DNA of 64,000 nucleotides, taken from the NCBI GenBank assembly GCA_949130495.1, contig OX422211.1, positions 446,966,219 to 447,030,218 on the forward strand. Direction: 5' to 3'. Below the pieces are notes generated by a model, which ran no database searches, was not told where the DNA came from, and saw only the letters and a program-made list of their open reading frames with translations. This document shows, in pieces, positions 33,954 through 46,405 of the stretch. The DNA is from Sambucus nigra (lineage: Eukaryota; Streptophyta; Magnoliopsida; Dipsacales; Adoxaceae). A program made the translations under genes and the position numbers. Position 1 is the first letter of the stretch. Each line of letters begins with the position of its first letter.

Positions 33954-35987
33954 CATAAGTGTGATAAGCTAAAAAGGGGTGGAGATTAAGTCAACTTTGA
34001 AGTTCATGACAATCCAAGGGTTCACAATGAAATCTTAAATTTGAGACTAAGATGGTATATTGGTAATTCATATATTAAAATCGGGTAATTGTAAAAATTG
34101 AGTCTATCACTCATCATCCGCCTAAATCATCACACATCATCCCAAAACTACTTTAATTCAAAATCCCCCTCTTATCCGTAGACAGTTTCACTTGCGTACT
34201 ATTCAACCTCTCTCCTACTTGAAGTTGAGATGAAAAATTGCATGTCTCGAGACACTTTAATTTCAGTCCCTTTCATATTCCAATAACTAAACCCACAGCT
34301 CTTCCCAAACCCATAACTGAAGCTGGCTTATGAAGCATGCTGGAAACTTAGTGGTAAAGCCCGTTGGGTCCATATGATCACCCACAAGAGTAATTCTAAA
34401 CCCACAATGTCCTTACCGTTCTTTTCTCTCTCCACAGATACACAATTGTATGGAGGTATTTGACTCTTCTCTCTTCATTTCTCTCACTCTCTCCACGGTC
34501 AAAATCAGTGATATAATAAAGAATTCTTTTGGATTTTTTTGGTGATAATTTTTTGGGGGGTTTTGTGTTTTCTTAAATGGTAAGGGGTTAAACATATTTT
34601 TTGGAATTATGTTTTTCATTTCATCTGATGTAAGCTCTAATAGATACTTCATTTCATCTGATTAACGTTTTTTTGTGCGTTTCATCATTAACGGGTTTTT
34701 TCTATTTTGATTGTGGTCGAGAATTTATAGGGTTAAAGATATAGATATGGATTTGTTTTGTTTGTGAGTTTCCATGATTAACGGTTTATCTATCTCCCCT
34801 TCCTCTTGCACACAACTCTCTATTTATCTCGGATCAATAGATCCTGCAAGGTAAGTCCATCTTTTAGATGCTACAAATACAAACTATTTGTCAATTTTTT
34901 GTTATTTAACTTCCTCACACTCACTTTGTTTTAAAACTTTCAGTAGTTTTCATGATCCTTTTGTGAAATGTTTTTTTATTGGAGTCTCTTCCCACGCACA
35001 GGTAACATCTCACATTTTGCTAGGCTTTTTAGTTATGTGCTCGGGTTTGGATAGGTTCCCACTGCTATGTTTTTTGTGTATCTGTGTATTTCTGATTGGG
35101 ATCTCGATATTTCCGATATCTCGATCTAGTACAAAAAGGTCCTTTGTTTTTGTTTTTAGTTTTGTTTTAGGCTGGGTTATTAATGAAGTTTCAGCATGGT
35201 ATCTTTCTCCTTTAAAAACTTGACATTGCAAGACAATATTGTTGATTTATGTGTTATAGTTTTATGATATCCTATATTATGTTTGTACACCGTATTTGGA
35301 TGTCCAGAGAATGTAAAAATTTTTCCATCTTCATTGTCACATCTCTAATGAAAGTGATATGTAGATATGTAACCTAGCCATTATCCATCTGTTATTTTTC
35401 TTTGTAGGTACTAATTTGATGCTTATATTTCTTTGTTTTGTAGGTACTAATTTTTAGTTCTCTGTTATCGCCATTTTTGTATGCGGTTCTTCCAGTTATA
35501 GCTTTCTGAATGCATGATAGGGTTTACTTCACATCGTTTGGCTAATTTAGGTTCTGATATTGGTGATCAGTTTAGCTCTTTGTCCATAAAAAAATGATGT
35601 TACCTTAATATCTATTGGTAAATACCTGTGTGCCAATGTGAGTCCATTTCTCTAAAGTGATGTCGCGAGGTTACTGAGAAATACCCCATGATACAATACG
35701 AGGAAGGCGTCATTGACAACTATTGTATGATGATTGTGAAGAATCCAACACTTTTTGATGTTTTAATGATGCTTAACATTTATAATTACCCCGGTGTCTC
35801 TTCATCAATAACCAATTTTACAAAGACGGTCTGCAATCATCCTTGAACAGTATTTCTCATATAATTTAATTTTTTATTGGCTTTAACAATAAACACTTTG
35901 AAAGTAATGGGTACCAGAGTATGCAATAAATTTTTGTCAAGGAAAGTCATTTAGACGTTTATGGTGGGACGAAACAGTGCAACTGTG
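33954..35987. other. Interior of insertion F without a recognised gene
   Basis: Intron-like and leader-like DNA with no supported protein. It contains TC-rich blocks (34190-34440) and a GTAAGTCC donor-like site at about 34851. Captured non-coding parts of a host gene are possible, but nothing is identifiable. Confidence 0.4.
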
Positions 35988-36087
35988 TTATGCTATCCAG
36001 GTGCCCATTTCACGATGTTGCATTGTGGCAGATGTGCTCTGTTCTGATATGTTACTAGATGATTCTGCATTGTGGCAGATTCTTGGA

Positions 36088-36182
36088 TTCTCAGTGATAC
36101 CAACATACTGCATATCATCCAACCTCTTCTTTACAACTTTCAGCATGTATTTTCCAAGAGTCTGATACTTCACTACACTTTG
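36088..36182 (-). pseudogene. Captured exon similar to plant tyrosylprotein sulfotransferase (TPST)
   Basis: Minus-strand residues KYQTLGKYMLKVVKKRLDDM then QYVGITENP resemble the segment near the end of the sulfotransferase domain of plant TPST (pattern LGxxxLxVAKRRLDxMLYVGLTEEH). TPST sulfates tyrosines of secreted peptides in the Golgi. Only this ~30-residue exon is visible. It runs into unrelated sequence downstream (ICHNAESSSN) and has no rest of the gene around it, so it is a fragment in a mobile element and not a working gene. The identification rests on memory of the family and needs a database comparison. Confidence 0.6.
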
Positions 36183-36309
36183 GTTCAGTGATTAGATATG
36201 GATGTAGCAGTGAGTAGATGTAGCAGCAGCAACATATGTAGATATCGAAGCAGTAACAGTAGATTACAATGCTTCCATTCATGTTATCAATTTCTAATTT
36301 TTTTCTTTT

Positions 36310-36477
36310 TCCTAACCATGCTTTTACAACTTCTACTTTGCTTGGTTCATTGGCTTGCTCCATCCACATTTCTGGCCTGCAGTACATGCTGCAGAAGTTG
36401 ATCACGTCTTTATATGCATCCCAATGTTCTTCTGTGTTTTGAAATTCATACTTGCAGACATTAACTATTGAGAACAC
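36310..36477 (-). pseudogene. Second exon-like fragment of unknown host origin in insertion F
   Basis: The minus-strand frame starting at 36477 reads VNVCKYEFQNTEEHWDAYKD, then NFCSMYCRPEMWMEQAN and SKVEVVKAWLGK. It then degrades into low-complexity tyrosine/cysteine residues, as expected at an exon-intron border (AAAAGG donor region near 36310). The composition looks like a real host exon. I do not recognise the protein; it does not match the TPST part expected upstream of the neighbouring exon. Confidence 0.45.
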
Positions 36478-37490
36478 CGGGTATCAAATTTATTTTCACA
36501 ATATCTGTGTTACTCTTTGTGGTATCAACTTTGAAGTTTCTATTATGTTCACTTATTTTGTAACAGATGTAGGTTGCTATCGTAGGAATGTGGTCAATGT
36601 AGTAGGAATATGGCATGGAGGTACAAGAATAGGCGCGTACTGCGTATAGCTGGAATGTGGTACGATAGGAAAAAATTAGAGCACGACACATGCACATTTC
36701 TATTTTTGTATATTTTATTGTATGCTTTGGTAGTAATATGCACAGTAGAATCTTTTTGGATAATGGATATGTAATTTATTATTGAATTGTGGCTTTCGGG
36801 GATATGTAATGGGTTCATTGATGTATTTTTTTTTTCATATTGAGTAATATATGGGATATGTATTGACATCACTAAATGTAGTTCTTTTGTTTTTGATTCA
36901 ACTATTGTGTAGTTGATGTTTGTATTCTTAAAGAGGGAGAATTGTTCTATAAACATAGGAAAGTCTTGCCCAAATTTTTTAAATTATCAGATTTACCATT
37001 AATAATAGTATAGTTAGTATTTTTATTCTTAAATTTTGTGGTTTGTCTCATAACCAAAGGAAACATTGCCCAATTTTTTTAAACTAATAGGTTTTTACCA
37101 TAGATTATTTAAAAAAATATTTATCTACTGCGAACTAAATACGATGTGTGGTCTGATCAACGACATATCCTTTTGAAATTTTGCATTGTGCCTTGAATGT
37201 TGGACTAAATATGACGTATTCCCTATAAATGACGTATACTTTTGAATATTGTTGGACTATTTGTTATTTGTTAAGCAGGGTGGATATTCCTATAAACATA
37301 AGAGATTATGACTATTGTTTTTTTAAATTACACTATTTTGTCGGGGAAAGAAATTTTTGTCGTTTTGTAATTACACACTTTGGAAATTTTTATCGTTTTG
37401 CGATTATACACTTTGAAATTTTTTGCCCTTTTATATTTACGTTCTTTGGAAAATTTTCGCCGGGCCTTCCGACACAGGCATTCCTCTAGA
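36478..37490. other. Right part of insertion F, non-coding
   Basis: No supported gene. A diverged short tandem repeat (tttgtcgttttgtaattacacactttggaaa and relatives) is present at 37355-37450. The region forms the 5' end of F if F is a minus-strand Helitron. Confidence 0.5.
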
Positions 37491-39033
37491 TATATATATA
37501 CAATTTTCACTCATGTATATATTTCACAATAATTTATTTAATTCCTATAACAAATGGCACAAAATGCATTATCACCCAATGCTTCATTATATACTCAATT
37601 AATTAATCACTTAATTATTTTATTTATATCCAAAATAGAATTTCTGGACTCGCAACTACATCACTCAGATCCCATCCCAATTTCTGAATTTTCATCACAA
37701 TTCATTAATAAATCCCCGAGTATGATTCACCTCATATACTTTAAAATTTAACACAAAAATCCCAATTTTGGACATGTTTTTAAAAATGTAGAAAAATAGA
37801 TCTAAAAATTATCCGAATCACCAATTTGACTTCATATTTGAATACTACTTGAAACATTGAGTCGGGTATGTGTTTTGATTTTTGCTCAAATATCTCCCAA
37901 ATGTACCCGAAAAGAAGACATAAACTCTCAAAAATTGATTTTTCTCCATTTAATTTCAACCACCTCAATCCCACTTCATATCACAACCAATATAGCAAAT
38001 TCCCTTAAATTCCAAGTATAAAACTTCCCATTTTTTTTATAGAATTCAACTACACAAGATGATTATATGAAAATTTATGCTTAACCTCCAATTAACGTAA
38101 AATTCTCATAATAACGTACTATATCATTTTTCTCAATTCTTCCTATCAACATCAACTCTTAGAAATTCAGAATTCGCAATTAATGTTAATTCTCCAAAAA
38201 ATTAGTAATTTATAACATTTTCCAATTATAAGTATTTCCAAATTATAAATCATTTTCGCAAATCTCATCATTTTTATGTGAAAATATTCCGAAATATCAT
38301 TTCCTAACTATGATATGACTAAAGTTGAATCTACAAATTAAATATCAAGCTAATTACTTGCCTTATGATTTGTAGAGACTGATTTTGTTAAAGATATTGA
38401 TACTCCTCCAAGAACTTCCTTCCGAAATCTTCACTCCTAGAATGTTCTTGCAAAATTCTTCAATTCCTTCTTTAGACTCTTGAAATTTCTTCTCAATTCT
38501 CTTCACTCTCTTTTTAACTCTTTATATAACTCTCCTAACCTTTGGATTTGTGAATTGACTCTTTCTTAGGCCCCAAACCTTTCATTTTATCATTGAAATT
38601 CCGTTTTTGGCTTTTCATATGCCCTTAAGAAGCCCAAAAGTCACCTAAATAAGTCTCGATTAATTTAAAAAGCCGCCAAGACCCGAACACAACCCCCAGG
38701 TACTCTATTTTGACTCATTCCAGATCAAATGTGCACTTGAAATCGTCATCCGAGTCACTTAATAATATCTTAACATCTCAACATATTTTGATTTAATCAC
38801 TCATGTCTCTATTGAGATAATATTAAATTCCGTCGCGTTTACTCACATACGACTTAATTCAATTTTATTTACGGTAGAAAACTAGTAAATAAATAATCAC
38901 ATAAATATTAATTCGTTTTACTCTAAACTAATATCTATATAATTCTCATTATTTTATAAATCAAATTATGTGTCACCGGCATAATGTAAATATTCAATTT
39001 AAATATATCTATATAAAACTAGGGAGTATTACG
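37491..39033 (-). repeat. Element E, left LTR, remainder
   Basis: Resumes the LTR after insertion F and matches 45049-46405 of the right LTR. Examples are ggcacaaaatgcattatcac, the 38380-38540 leader-like TTCTTC region and aagcccaaaagtcacctaaa. It ends at AGGGAGTATTACG; the right copy stops ~165 bp short of this point. Confidence 0.87.
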
Positions 39034-42000
39034 TACTTTCCCCTTGAAAAGGAATTTCGTCCCTGAAATTCGGGTGTACTGGTACTAAAACCTTCGGCTC
39101 CTTACACACATGGCATCCGAATGCACTCATAATCAACTTGTGATAATATTTTGGTGTCTCCACTATTCACCCACTAGTAGTATCATCATGTATAAAGGCT
39201 AACTTGCTAAGGCCCACTATCAACGACAAGTCTATTTAAATAATTTCAAATTTTTATAATCCATCATTCCTAAGCTCTCACCTATACAATGATATGCAAA
39301 ACTATCGTAAATCTACTAACAATGCACCAAAGGACGGGCATATGCTCCACTAATGCCCTCATCTCAATATTGGAAAAGGCCCCACTTCCCTAGATGCCAA
39401 CTTTCTTTCTTACCCAAATCACATAACTCCCTTCCTGGAAGACACCCACAAAAATTTCTGACCACTCACTTTAATCTTTAACTCTTCGGTTCCTAATAAC
39501 ACAATTCTTACGACGTTCCTAAACTATACGAAAGTAAGATCGATTAGCTCAATCCCTGACGACCGACTCTAAATCACGCCCGACCTATGAAACTGATTAT
39601 TTCCCCACCCAACCACATAATGGATAATAAGGCCTCTCGACTCAATCCTCAAAAGGCGTCTTTGTAATAATGGCTGGTACGAGTGATTACACGCAACAAT
39701 ACCAATGGTAACTACTCTTCCCAATTACCTTAAAGCCTAGAATATGCATCTCTCTCATGCTTCAACATCCTTGTCACTTTTCCCATCTACTCCTCGGTTT
39801 GTGGGTAATATATCTCATTCAAAATGCACTTCATCCCCATCGCCTCTCAATTTCCCAATCGTAGGTGAAACTTAAGGATCTCATCCTGAGTCACAACGAT
39901 TGTTGTCCGACCTCTTATGTCGATTCATTTCCTCTCTTAAATGAAATGTTGGGTATTTTACTCGATAACGTGACTCACCCAAATTAGCAAGAATTATTCC
40001 ACCTCAATCAACCAATCCTACACACAAATGGAATCTGGACCTATTCATTATATTGATAACCCAACAATGAACTTCATGAGTTTGCCTATCCATTTTGTCA
40101 CTGGAATCACCAATTATTGAAAAATTTTGGTGGATGGCCTCGTACTAATCTTTTGCCATCAATGAGTAGTGCACCAGGAGACAACTTCACTGTGTCTCAC
40201 TCCACATCGATACACAAGCTCAATATCCATCGTCGTGTGGTACATTACTCCATTTCATGTGGTACTTCAAAATTGTGACCCATGCCTTCTCTCCAAAGTG
40301 CACACTTTCTCTGTCCTCTTCGCTTGGTAAAGTCAACATCCTACTATACCCAAGCCACCCTCAACATTTGACTGAGTAAGACTCCACTTGACTTTCCAAA
40401 ACTGTTGGATCCTCCCTTGTCAAGGGATATCTTTTACTCGTGTCTCCATAGCCTTTCGACCTATCTCGGGTGGGGTAGCTCTCTTTACTGTATACATATA
40501 TCTGGGCTATCTCCTTCCTCAACCAGAGTTTCGTCCATCTTACTTTTCCAATTTCGTTTCAAATTCCCCACAAGCTTATGGTTCAACACTTTTCATTACC
40601 AGGTAACCCCTCATCCTGGATGATTCAAAAATCAAACTGCCTAGGGTGCCCATACACCATATCTCCCGTGCATATCTGTACCAACATTGCAGACGTAATA
40701 TATTTGTCTAAAATGGCCCTAAATGCTCAGCGTGACTATACAGTAAGGGTATTCTCGATCACCCCATTAATCGTAAATTAAATATCTTCAAGAGTACCCA
40801 CCTATCCACTAATGGTGTTAACCCTCTTATTACTTTCTACACTACACGACATGATTTCACTGTCCTTATATCATATAATAGCTATTAGCTCCAAGTGTTT
40901 TCTCCACACATGACATGATTAACATTCAAAACCAATGCCCTTAGCATCCAACAATGTCTCCCAACTCCTGATGTTTATTAAAGTTCATGCATGGAACATC
41001 ACGTGATTAAAATCCAACCAAGAAATTTCCCCAAATGCCCTTTCACTTGGCATTATCGATTATCGACATTCTTTGCCCCAAAAGCAGATTAACAGGATAC
41101 CCAAAATCCTATCCCCTAGATATATAAGTCTAATCCTCAACTCCCACATCTAAAAAGGATATTTGTAATATGGTGCTCAAACTATCACTAAATATTCAAC
41201 GCTAAATCAATAACGAACTAAATCTCTTCGCTCGACGGTGAACTAGATATACCCTGAATCATATCAATAAAATACCTATGCACCGGGATCAACTATAATC
41301 TCTAAAGCCTCAATTACAATATAGTACATATGCGAATCAACTCTCTTTCAAGTGAAACCTCACAAGATAATACATCCTATACAGGGACAAAAAATATGAT
41401 ATCCTTACTATAACAGTCCACTATCGTTCAACCCATCGCTAAAAAGTTCATACCCAGGATAATATCATACTTGTATAACATCTCTCTAAATAAATAAATT
41501 TTCAAAAATATTTTCTCTTAGTTTCCATACCCACTCCCCTGTAGATGGGACTAAAGAGCCCTGCTGGCAATTATATACACAATAGAAATACTAACGATAC
41601 ACCCACTAAATAAATCTCTCACGTGAATCTAGTACTAATCAAAATACGGTGACGTACCCATGTACTGTATAAGTTATCCCATCTCCCTTGGATAAAATTT
41701 ATACTTGCCATGACCAATGCCTCTTTTTATTCAAGTGGTTCTCAGTCGTAATACTCACATCTGACTTTCCCCATAATTTCTCTAACTGTTACCCCTGACG
41801 AGTATTGTGATCCTACACCTTATCTCTATGGACAAAATCGATGCATGTGGTTGTACTTTCTAAATATAAACCACCTCCCTGTGTAAACCCCCTATCTCTA
41901 TAGCCATCTGGCGCTATAGGTGTTGCCTTATGGTCTGGCCCTGGTAACCTTAGCCCTGACGGTTACCTCCCTTGTTCCATTGGCCTTATTTGCCCCGTGG

Positions 42001-42506
42001 AACATGTTATTGGCCTTACTTGAATCCACTGTCACTCGATCAAAATTCTCTTCATTTAAGTCTTTTAAAAGGGTCTCCCCACTGAGTAATTCTCCTGTAA
42101 TGCCCCATAACATTGGTATATCTAGTCTTGCCTACTCAATAGTGTCTCTTGTGTCGTGGTTCCCTTCTCATGGAACCGTTAATATAAGAACAATAACAAT
42201 ACAACATTGACGATAATGACATAAGTCATCCAAGTCATATTTTCTAATAAGTACTAGAGAATTCTACTCATGAGTCCATCGTCATACTTAAGGATGATAT
42301 TATCCTTCTTAATAACCTCGCCGGGAACAAAGTTTGGTAAACAAGCACATTTTCCCTCGTACTCGGCTATTGTCCGACCCGCTTGTAATAAATACAAAAA
42401 GTTTATTCACATATCTATTTGAACATCAAATCAAAGGATTTGCGGTCAAACCGCACTCAAATTCCTCAATACTTTATAGTATAAATATTTTCAAGTGTGG
42501 TGACCA

Positions 42507-42910
42507 AGGTTCTAAAAAATGTGGGGCGTGATCGAAGCGTGGAGGTCAAGCCTTAAGCCTTAGAAGCTTAGGCAGGCCCTTAGGCGTAAAAAGGCATGAA
42601 AAGGCGTTTAGGCCTTCTTAATATATTTTAATATTTTTTAACCATGACAAGGCTATTAAAATACTAAAATTGTACATATCATAAAAATATGTCTTAATAT
42701 ATGCAAATTAAAATACTATTTGATTTTTTTGGTTAAGATAATGGTCTAGTTTGTAAAAAAACTCTTTAAAATGCGATATCGTTTCACTAAAGCATTGTTA
42801 TTTTTAAAAAAAAGTGCACCTTCAGGGTTTTATCAAGAATAAGGCGTAAAAAGTATAAGGCAATGCATTTCTCCTAAGCCTCAAGCCTAGGCGGATTTTT
42901 AGAACAGTGG
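42507..42910. mobile_element. 404-bp MITE with GTTCTAAAAA tips inside element E
   Basis: Inverted tips GTTCTAAAAA (left) and TTTTTAGAAC (right) enclose AT-rich DNA with aggcgtt/cctaggcgg-type palindromic ends. The near-perfect 9-bp flanks TGGTGACCA (42498-42506) and TGGTGACTA (42911-42919) look like a target duplication. A 9-bp length would fit a Mutator-type MITE; an hAT-type 8-bp duplication is the alternative. Confidence 0.7.
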
Positions 42911-43503
42911 TGGTGACTAACTCCCATCACTACATCATTGCTCTTATGAGCTTAAAAATTGCTTGAAACTAAATCCGAAGTGTCACTACACTCCATCATA
43001 CGCAAATGCCTTTGGATGTTCTCCTTCCATTGGCTAGCTAATATATGTGCGCACTCTTATGAACTTTTACGGATGGTTATACTGAAAAGCCCTTTCAACT
43101 CTCTCCCATACTGACTGTACCGGGTGAGTCTGAATTAGCACCACCATCTTACGTGACAGTATTTGGGGAAACTATAATTCTCTAGCGGTCATAACAACAT
43201 TATCTTCCAAAGATATAATAGTGGTGACTTATACTATTGCTACAATTTCCAGAATAGTCGGCAGCTCCGACTGAACCTCTCCTCCTACAGTCCTCCAAAT
43301 GGACCTCGTTGGTCATCGTTCTCCTATTCGCCTTACAAAACTCAACTAAAATCGTATAATAGTCACTTCCATTATAGATAATAGCAGGAGAACGTACATC
43401 ATAATTTGAATCAACAGTCCTACGCATAAGTCTCTACATCGAAGAACGCTACGGTAGAAAACGTAATAAGTCCGTATAGATCCTAAGGACCCTAGAACTT
43501 AAT

Positions 43504-43515
43504 TCTCTGATACCA
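43504..43515 (-). other. Element E primer-binding site
   Basis: Minus-strand TGGTATCAGAGA, one base different from the initiator tRNA-Met site, two bases inside the LTR edge at 43518. Confidence 0.85.
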
Positions 43516-43517
43516 TA

Positions 43518-44422
43518 TGTGACACCCTGCTTATTAAAATAACGGGTGGCCAGCCCTCTACAAAAATAAAACAGGAATCTCATGGGCTCATTCTTAGCAT
43601 CACTATCGAATTCAATTGATTACTAACCACCTATTATTAAATTAAGTCATGTGTCAATTTTAATCTTATTTAACGTGACACAACAATATAATAATCAACC
43701 ACAATTATCTAAATAACTTTAATTATGATCCACAATTACAAATATATCAAAGTGTAAATTTATTACATGCTAAATTGTTTCGATTGAATCATCGAAATAA
43801 CTCTCCATACTATAATACTCAAAATGAAGTAAACATTAACGGGAATAAACTGACTATCTTAGTAAATATTCCTGAATAGGAAAGAGTCCTGAACTAAAAT
43901 ATAGAAATATAAGCGACTAAAAAAACTTTGCGAGATCCATAATTGTCGTAGCTCCGGTACCTGGGAATGATCACTCCTGGAATCCTTGTGGATGGACACC
44001 TTAAAGGTTTTAAAAATATATTTTGATAAGAGAAGATCCCTAAACCATTTGAAAATATTTTGCAAGTAATTAAAATGCATAAATAGTTGCATATCCATTT
44101 ACTAATATTTTAATTGGTACCGCACTTTCTCTTGAGGCATTACTCACCTCTCATCTAAAATGCGCAAGTAACGTATGCATTTAAATTACCTAGTTATTAT
44201 ACCCACATAACTAGTTCCCAAGTATCCTTAAATTCCATACGCTATCCCATCCTAAAAATTTTATTTATTTACCTTTCACATTCACTAATCATTATAATCC
44301 TCAATTATAATTTATTGCACCATTTTCAATAACTTTAACTAGTTATTAATTTTTACATTTTAATTTAATATGCCCGTATATATTATTCTGCACATATATA
44401 CATATTTTATTATCACATCATG

Positions 44423-44480
<58 letters not shown>

Positions 44481-45005
44481 ACTGCCATTCGTATTAACCA
44501 TATTAATTTCTCCAAATATGGGTCTCTAATACTATCATCACCTAGGGAATACTCACATTATCCTGGCTACCGCGCCGGAACCTCACACCGAACAAAGAGA
44601 GAAAACAAACAACGACATTGGAGGCAGTTATAAGTTCCCCGATAGTGAGCAATAGCCAACCCCTTATTTACCTCACCTCGAACTCAACCTTTACAGGCCC
44701 ATGCATGGCGATTATAACATGTGAATCATACTAACCATGCATTCTCTAGCCAGGGAAGATCACTCATTCGCGCAACCTCCGATGATAGCCCTTAGAGGGG
44801 TATAATTATATTTTTTTTCACACCAATATATATATATATATATAGCAGTTATAAGTTCCCCGATAGTGAGCAATTACAGGCCCATGCATGGCGATTATAA
44901 CATGTGAATCATACTAACCCTGTATTCTCTAGACAGGGAAGATCACTCATTCGTGCAACCTCCGATGATAGCCCTTAGAGGGGTATAATTATATTTTTTT
45001 TCACA

Positions 45006-45051
<46 letters not shown>

Positions 45052-46405
45052 TTCCACACATGTATATATTCCACAATAATTATTTAATTATGCCTATCAT
45101 TATGGCACAAAATGCATTATCACCCAATGCTTCATTATATACTCAATTAATTAATTATTCACTTAATTATTTAATATATATCCAAAATATAATTTCTAGA
45201 CATGCAACTACATCACTCAGCCTGTATCCCAGTTTTTAAATTTTCATCATAATTCATTAATAAATCTCCAAGTATGATTCACCTCAAATACTCTAAATTT
45301 TACCTCGAAAAATCCCAATTTTGGATATGTTTTAAAAATGTAAAAAACATATCTAACAATTATCCCAACCACCAATTCGACTTCATATTTGAATTCTACA
45401 CGAAATATTGAGTCAGGTATAGGTTTTGAGTTTTTCTCAACTATCTTCCAAAAGTACTCAAAAAGACGACCTAAACTCTTTAAAACCGATTTTTCTCCAT
45501 TTAATTTCCACCACCTCAATCCCAATTCATATCACAACCAATATATCAAATTCACATAAATTCGAAGTATAAAACTTCCCATTTATGTAGAACTCCACTA
45601 CCAAGATGATTATATGAAATTTATGCTTAATCTCCAATTAACATAAAATTCTCACAATATCATACTAAATCATTTTTCTCAATTCTTCCTATCAACATTA
45701 ACTATTGAAAATTTAGAATTCTCAACCAAGGTTAATTCTTCAAAAATCAATCATGTATAACATTTTTCAAATTAGAAATATTTCCAAATTATAAATCATT
45801 TTCGAAAATCTCATCATTTTTCTGCGAAAATATTCCAAAATACCATTTTCTAACTATAATATGACTAAATTTGAATAAACAAATTAAATAGCAAGCTAAT
45901 TACTTTCCTTATGATTCGTAGAGTTTGATTTTGTTGAATATATTGATACTCCTCCAAGAATTTACTTCCCAAATCTTCACTCTTAGAATGTTCTTGCAAA
46001 AATTCATCAATTCCTTCTTTATACTCTTGAAATTTCTTCTCAATTCTCTTCACTCTCTCTCAAACTCTTTGTATAAATCCACTAACCTTTGGATTTGCAA
46101 AATGACTCTTCCCTAAACCCAAACCTTTCATTTTATGATTGAAATCCAGTTTTTGACTTTTCATATGCCCTTAAGAAGCCCAAAAGTCACCTAAATAAGT
46201 CTCGATTAATTTAAAAAGCCCTAGAGACCCGGACACAACCCCCAGTACTTAATTTTGACTATTTTGATCCATTTCGGGTCAACCGTGCACTCGAAATTGT
46301 CACCTGACTCACTTTAACAATATTTTACCATCTCAACCTATTTTAATTTAATCATGCGTATCCCAGTTGAGATAATATTAAATTCCGCCACGTCTACTCA
46401 CTTAT
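43518..46405 (-). repeat. Element E, right LTR (end lost)
   Basis: Starts TGTGACACCCTG and matches the left LTR throughout, without insertion F. It breaks at ~46405 where sequence of element D starts. The missing ~165 bp at the tip and ~145 bp of the D LTR indicate one deletion across the E/D junction. Contains (CA)n(TA)n at 44424-44480. Confidence 0.86.
44624..45048. repeat. ~221-bp tandem duplication in the right LTR of E
   Basis: The unit from gcagttataagttccccgat (44624) to the (TA)n run at 44844 is repeated from 44845. The second unit lacks ~39 bp after gagcaat. The left LTR has a single unit, so the duplication arose after insertion, probably by slippage between the (TA)n runs. Confidence 0.85.

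Larger units (their letters stand above)
33927..37490 (-). mobile_element. Insertion F: probable Helitron carrying host gene fragments
   Basis: This ~3.56-kb stretch interrupts the E LTR inside a (TA)n tract and has no counterpart in the other LTR. On the minus strand it starts A|TCTAGAGGAATGCC at 37490. It ends with a perfect 7-bp-stem hairpin (GAATAGT GTCA ACTATTC, 33936-33953) about nine bases before CTTA|T. Helitrons start with TC, end in CTRR after such a hairpin and insert between A and T without duplicating the target. The terminal CTTA differs from CTRR at one base. No terminal inverted repeats or helicase gene were seen, so it would be non-autonomous. The TPST-like exon inside supports gene capture. 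Confidence 0.55.
39034..43517 (-). pseudogene. Element E interior: decayed gag-pol
   Basis: No long open frame survives, but minus-strand motifs are collinear with Tekay-like gag-pol. A primer-binding site lies at 43504-43515. Gag remains extend to about 41900. A protease end-piece lies near 41490-41400 (YDIILGMNFL, then IVDCYSKDIIFFVPV). A DVFQGIS-like linker lies near 41270-41200. Near 39480-39370 is WVSSRKGVMWFG followed by VGPFPIL, the GPY/F part of integrase. At 39034 a typical GAATTTCAGGGACGAAATTC-like polypurine region follows the coding end. Frameshifts and stops are frequent, so this copy is older than element A. Confidence 0.75.
32582..46405 (-). mobile_element. Element E: degenerate Tekay-like Ty3/gypsy retrotransposon inside an LTR of D
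   Basis: The left LTR (32582-39033) and right LTR (43518-46405) are direct repeats. Examples are attaaaataacgggtg at the start and cacccaatgcttcattatat later on. The interior (39034-43517) has a minus-strand polypurine region and initiator-Met primer-binding site. Pol survives only as scattered motifs. The LTR tips TGTGACACC and AGGGAGTATTACG resemble those of element A. The right LTR lacks its last ~165 bp. Element F interrupts the left LTR, and a MITE interrupts the interior. Confidence 0.87.

Noticed and set aside
37355..37450. Short repeated units (tttgtcgttttg..acacttt) as a possible CRISPR-like array
   Set aside because: Only two or three diverged units without distinct spacers, in plant transposon DNA; a plain short tandem repeat.
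42334..42531. Plus-strand 65-residue open frame
   Set aside because: It crosses the left edge of the MITE and the decayed gag of E, in the wrong direction; no family likeness.
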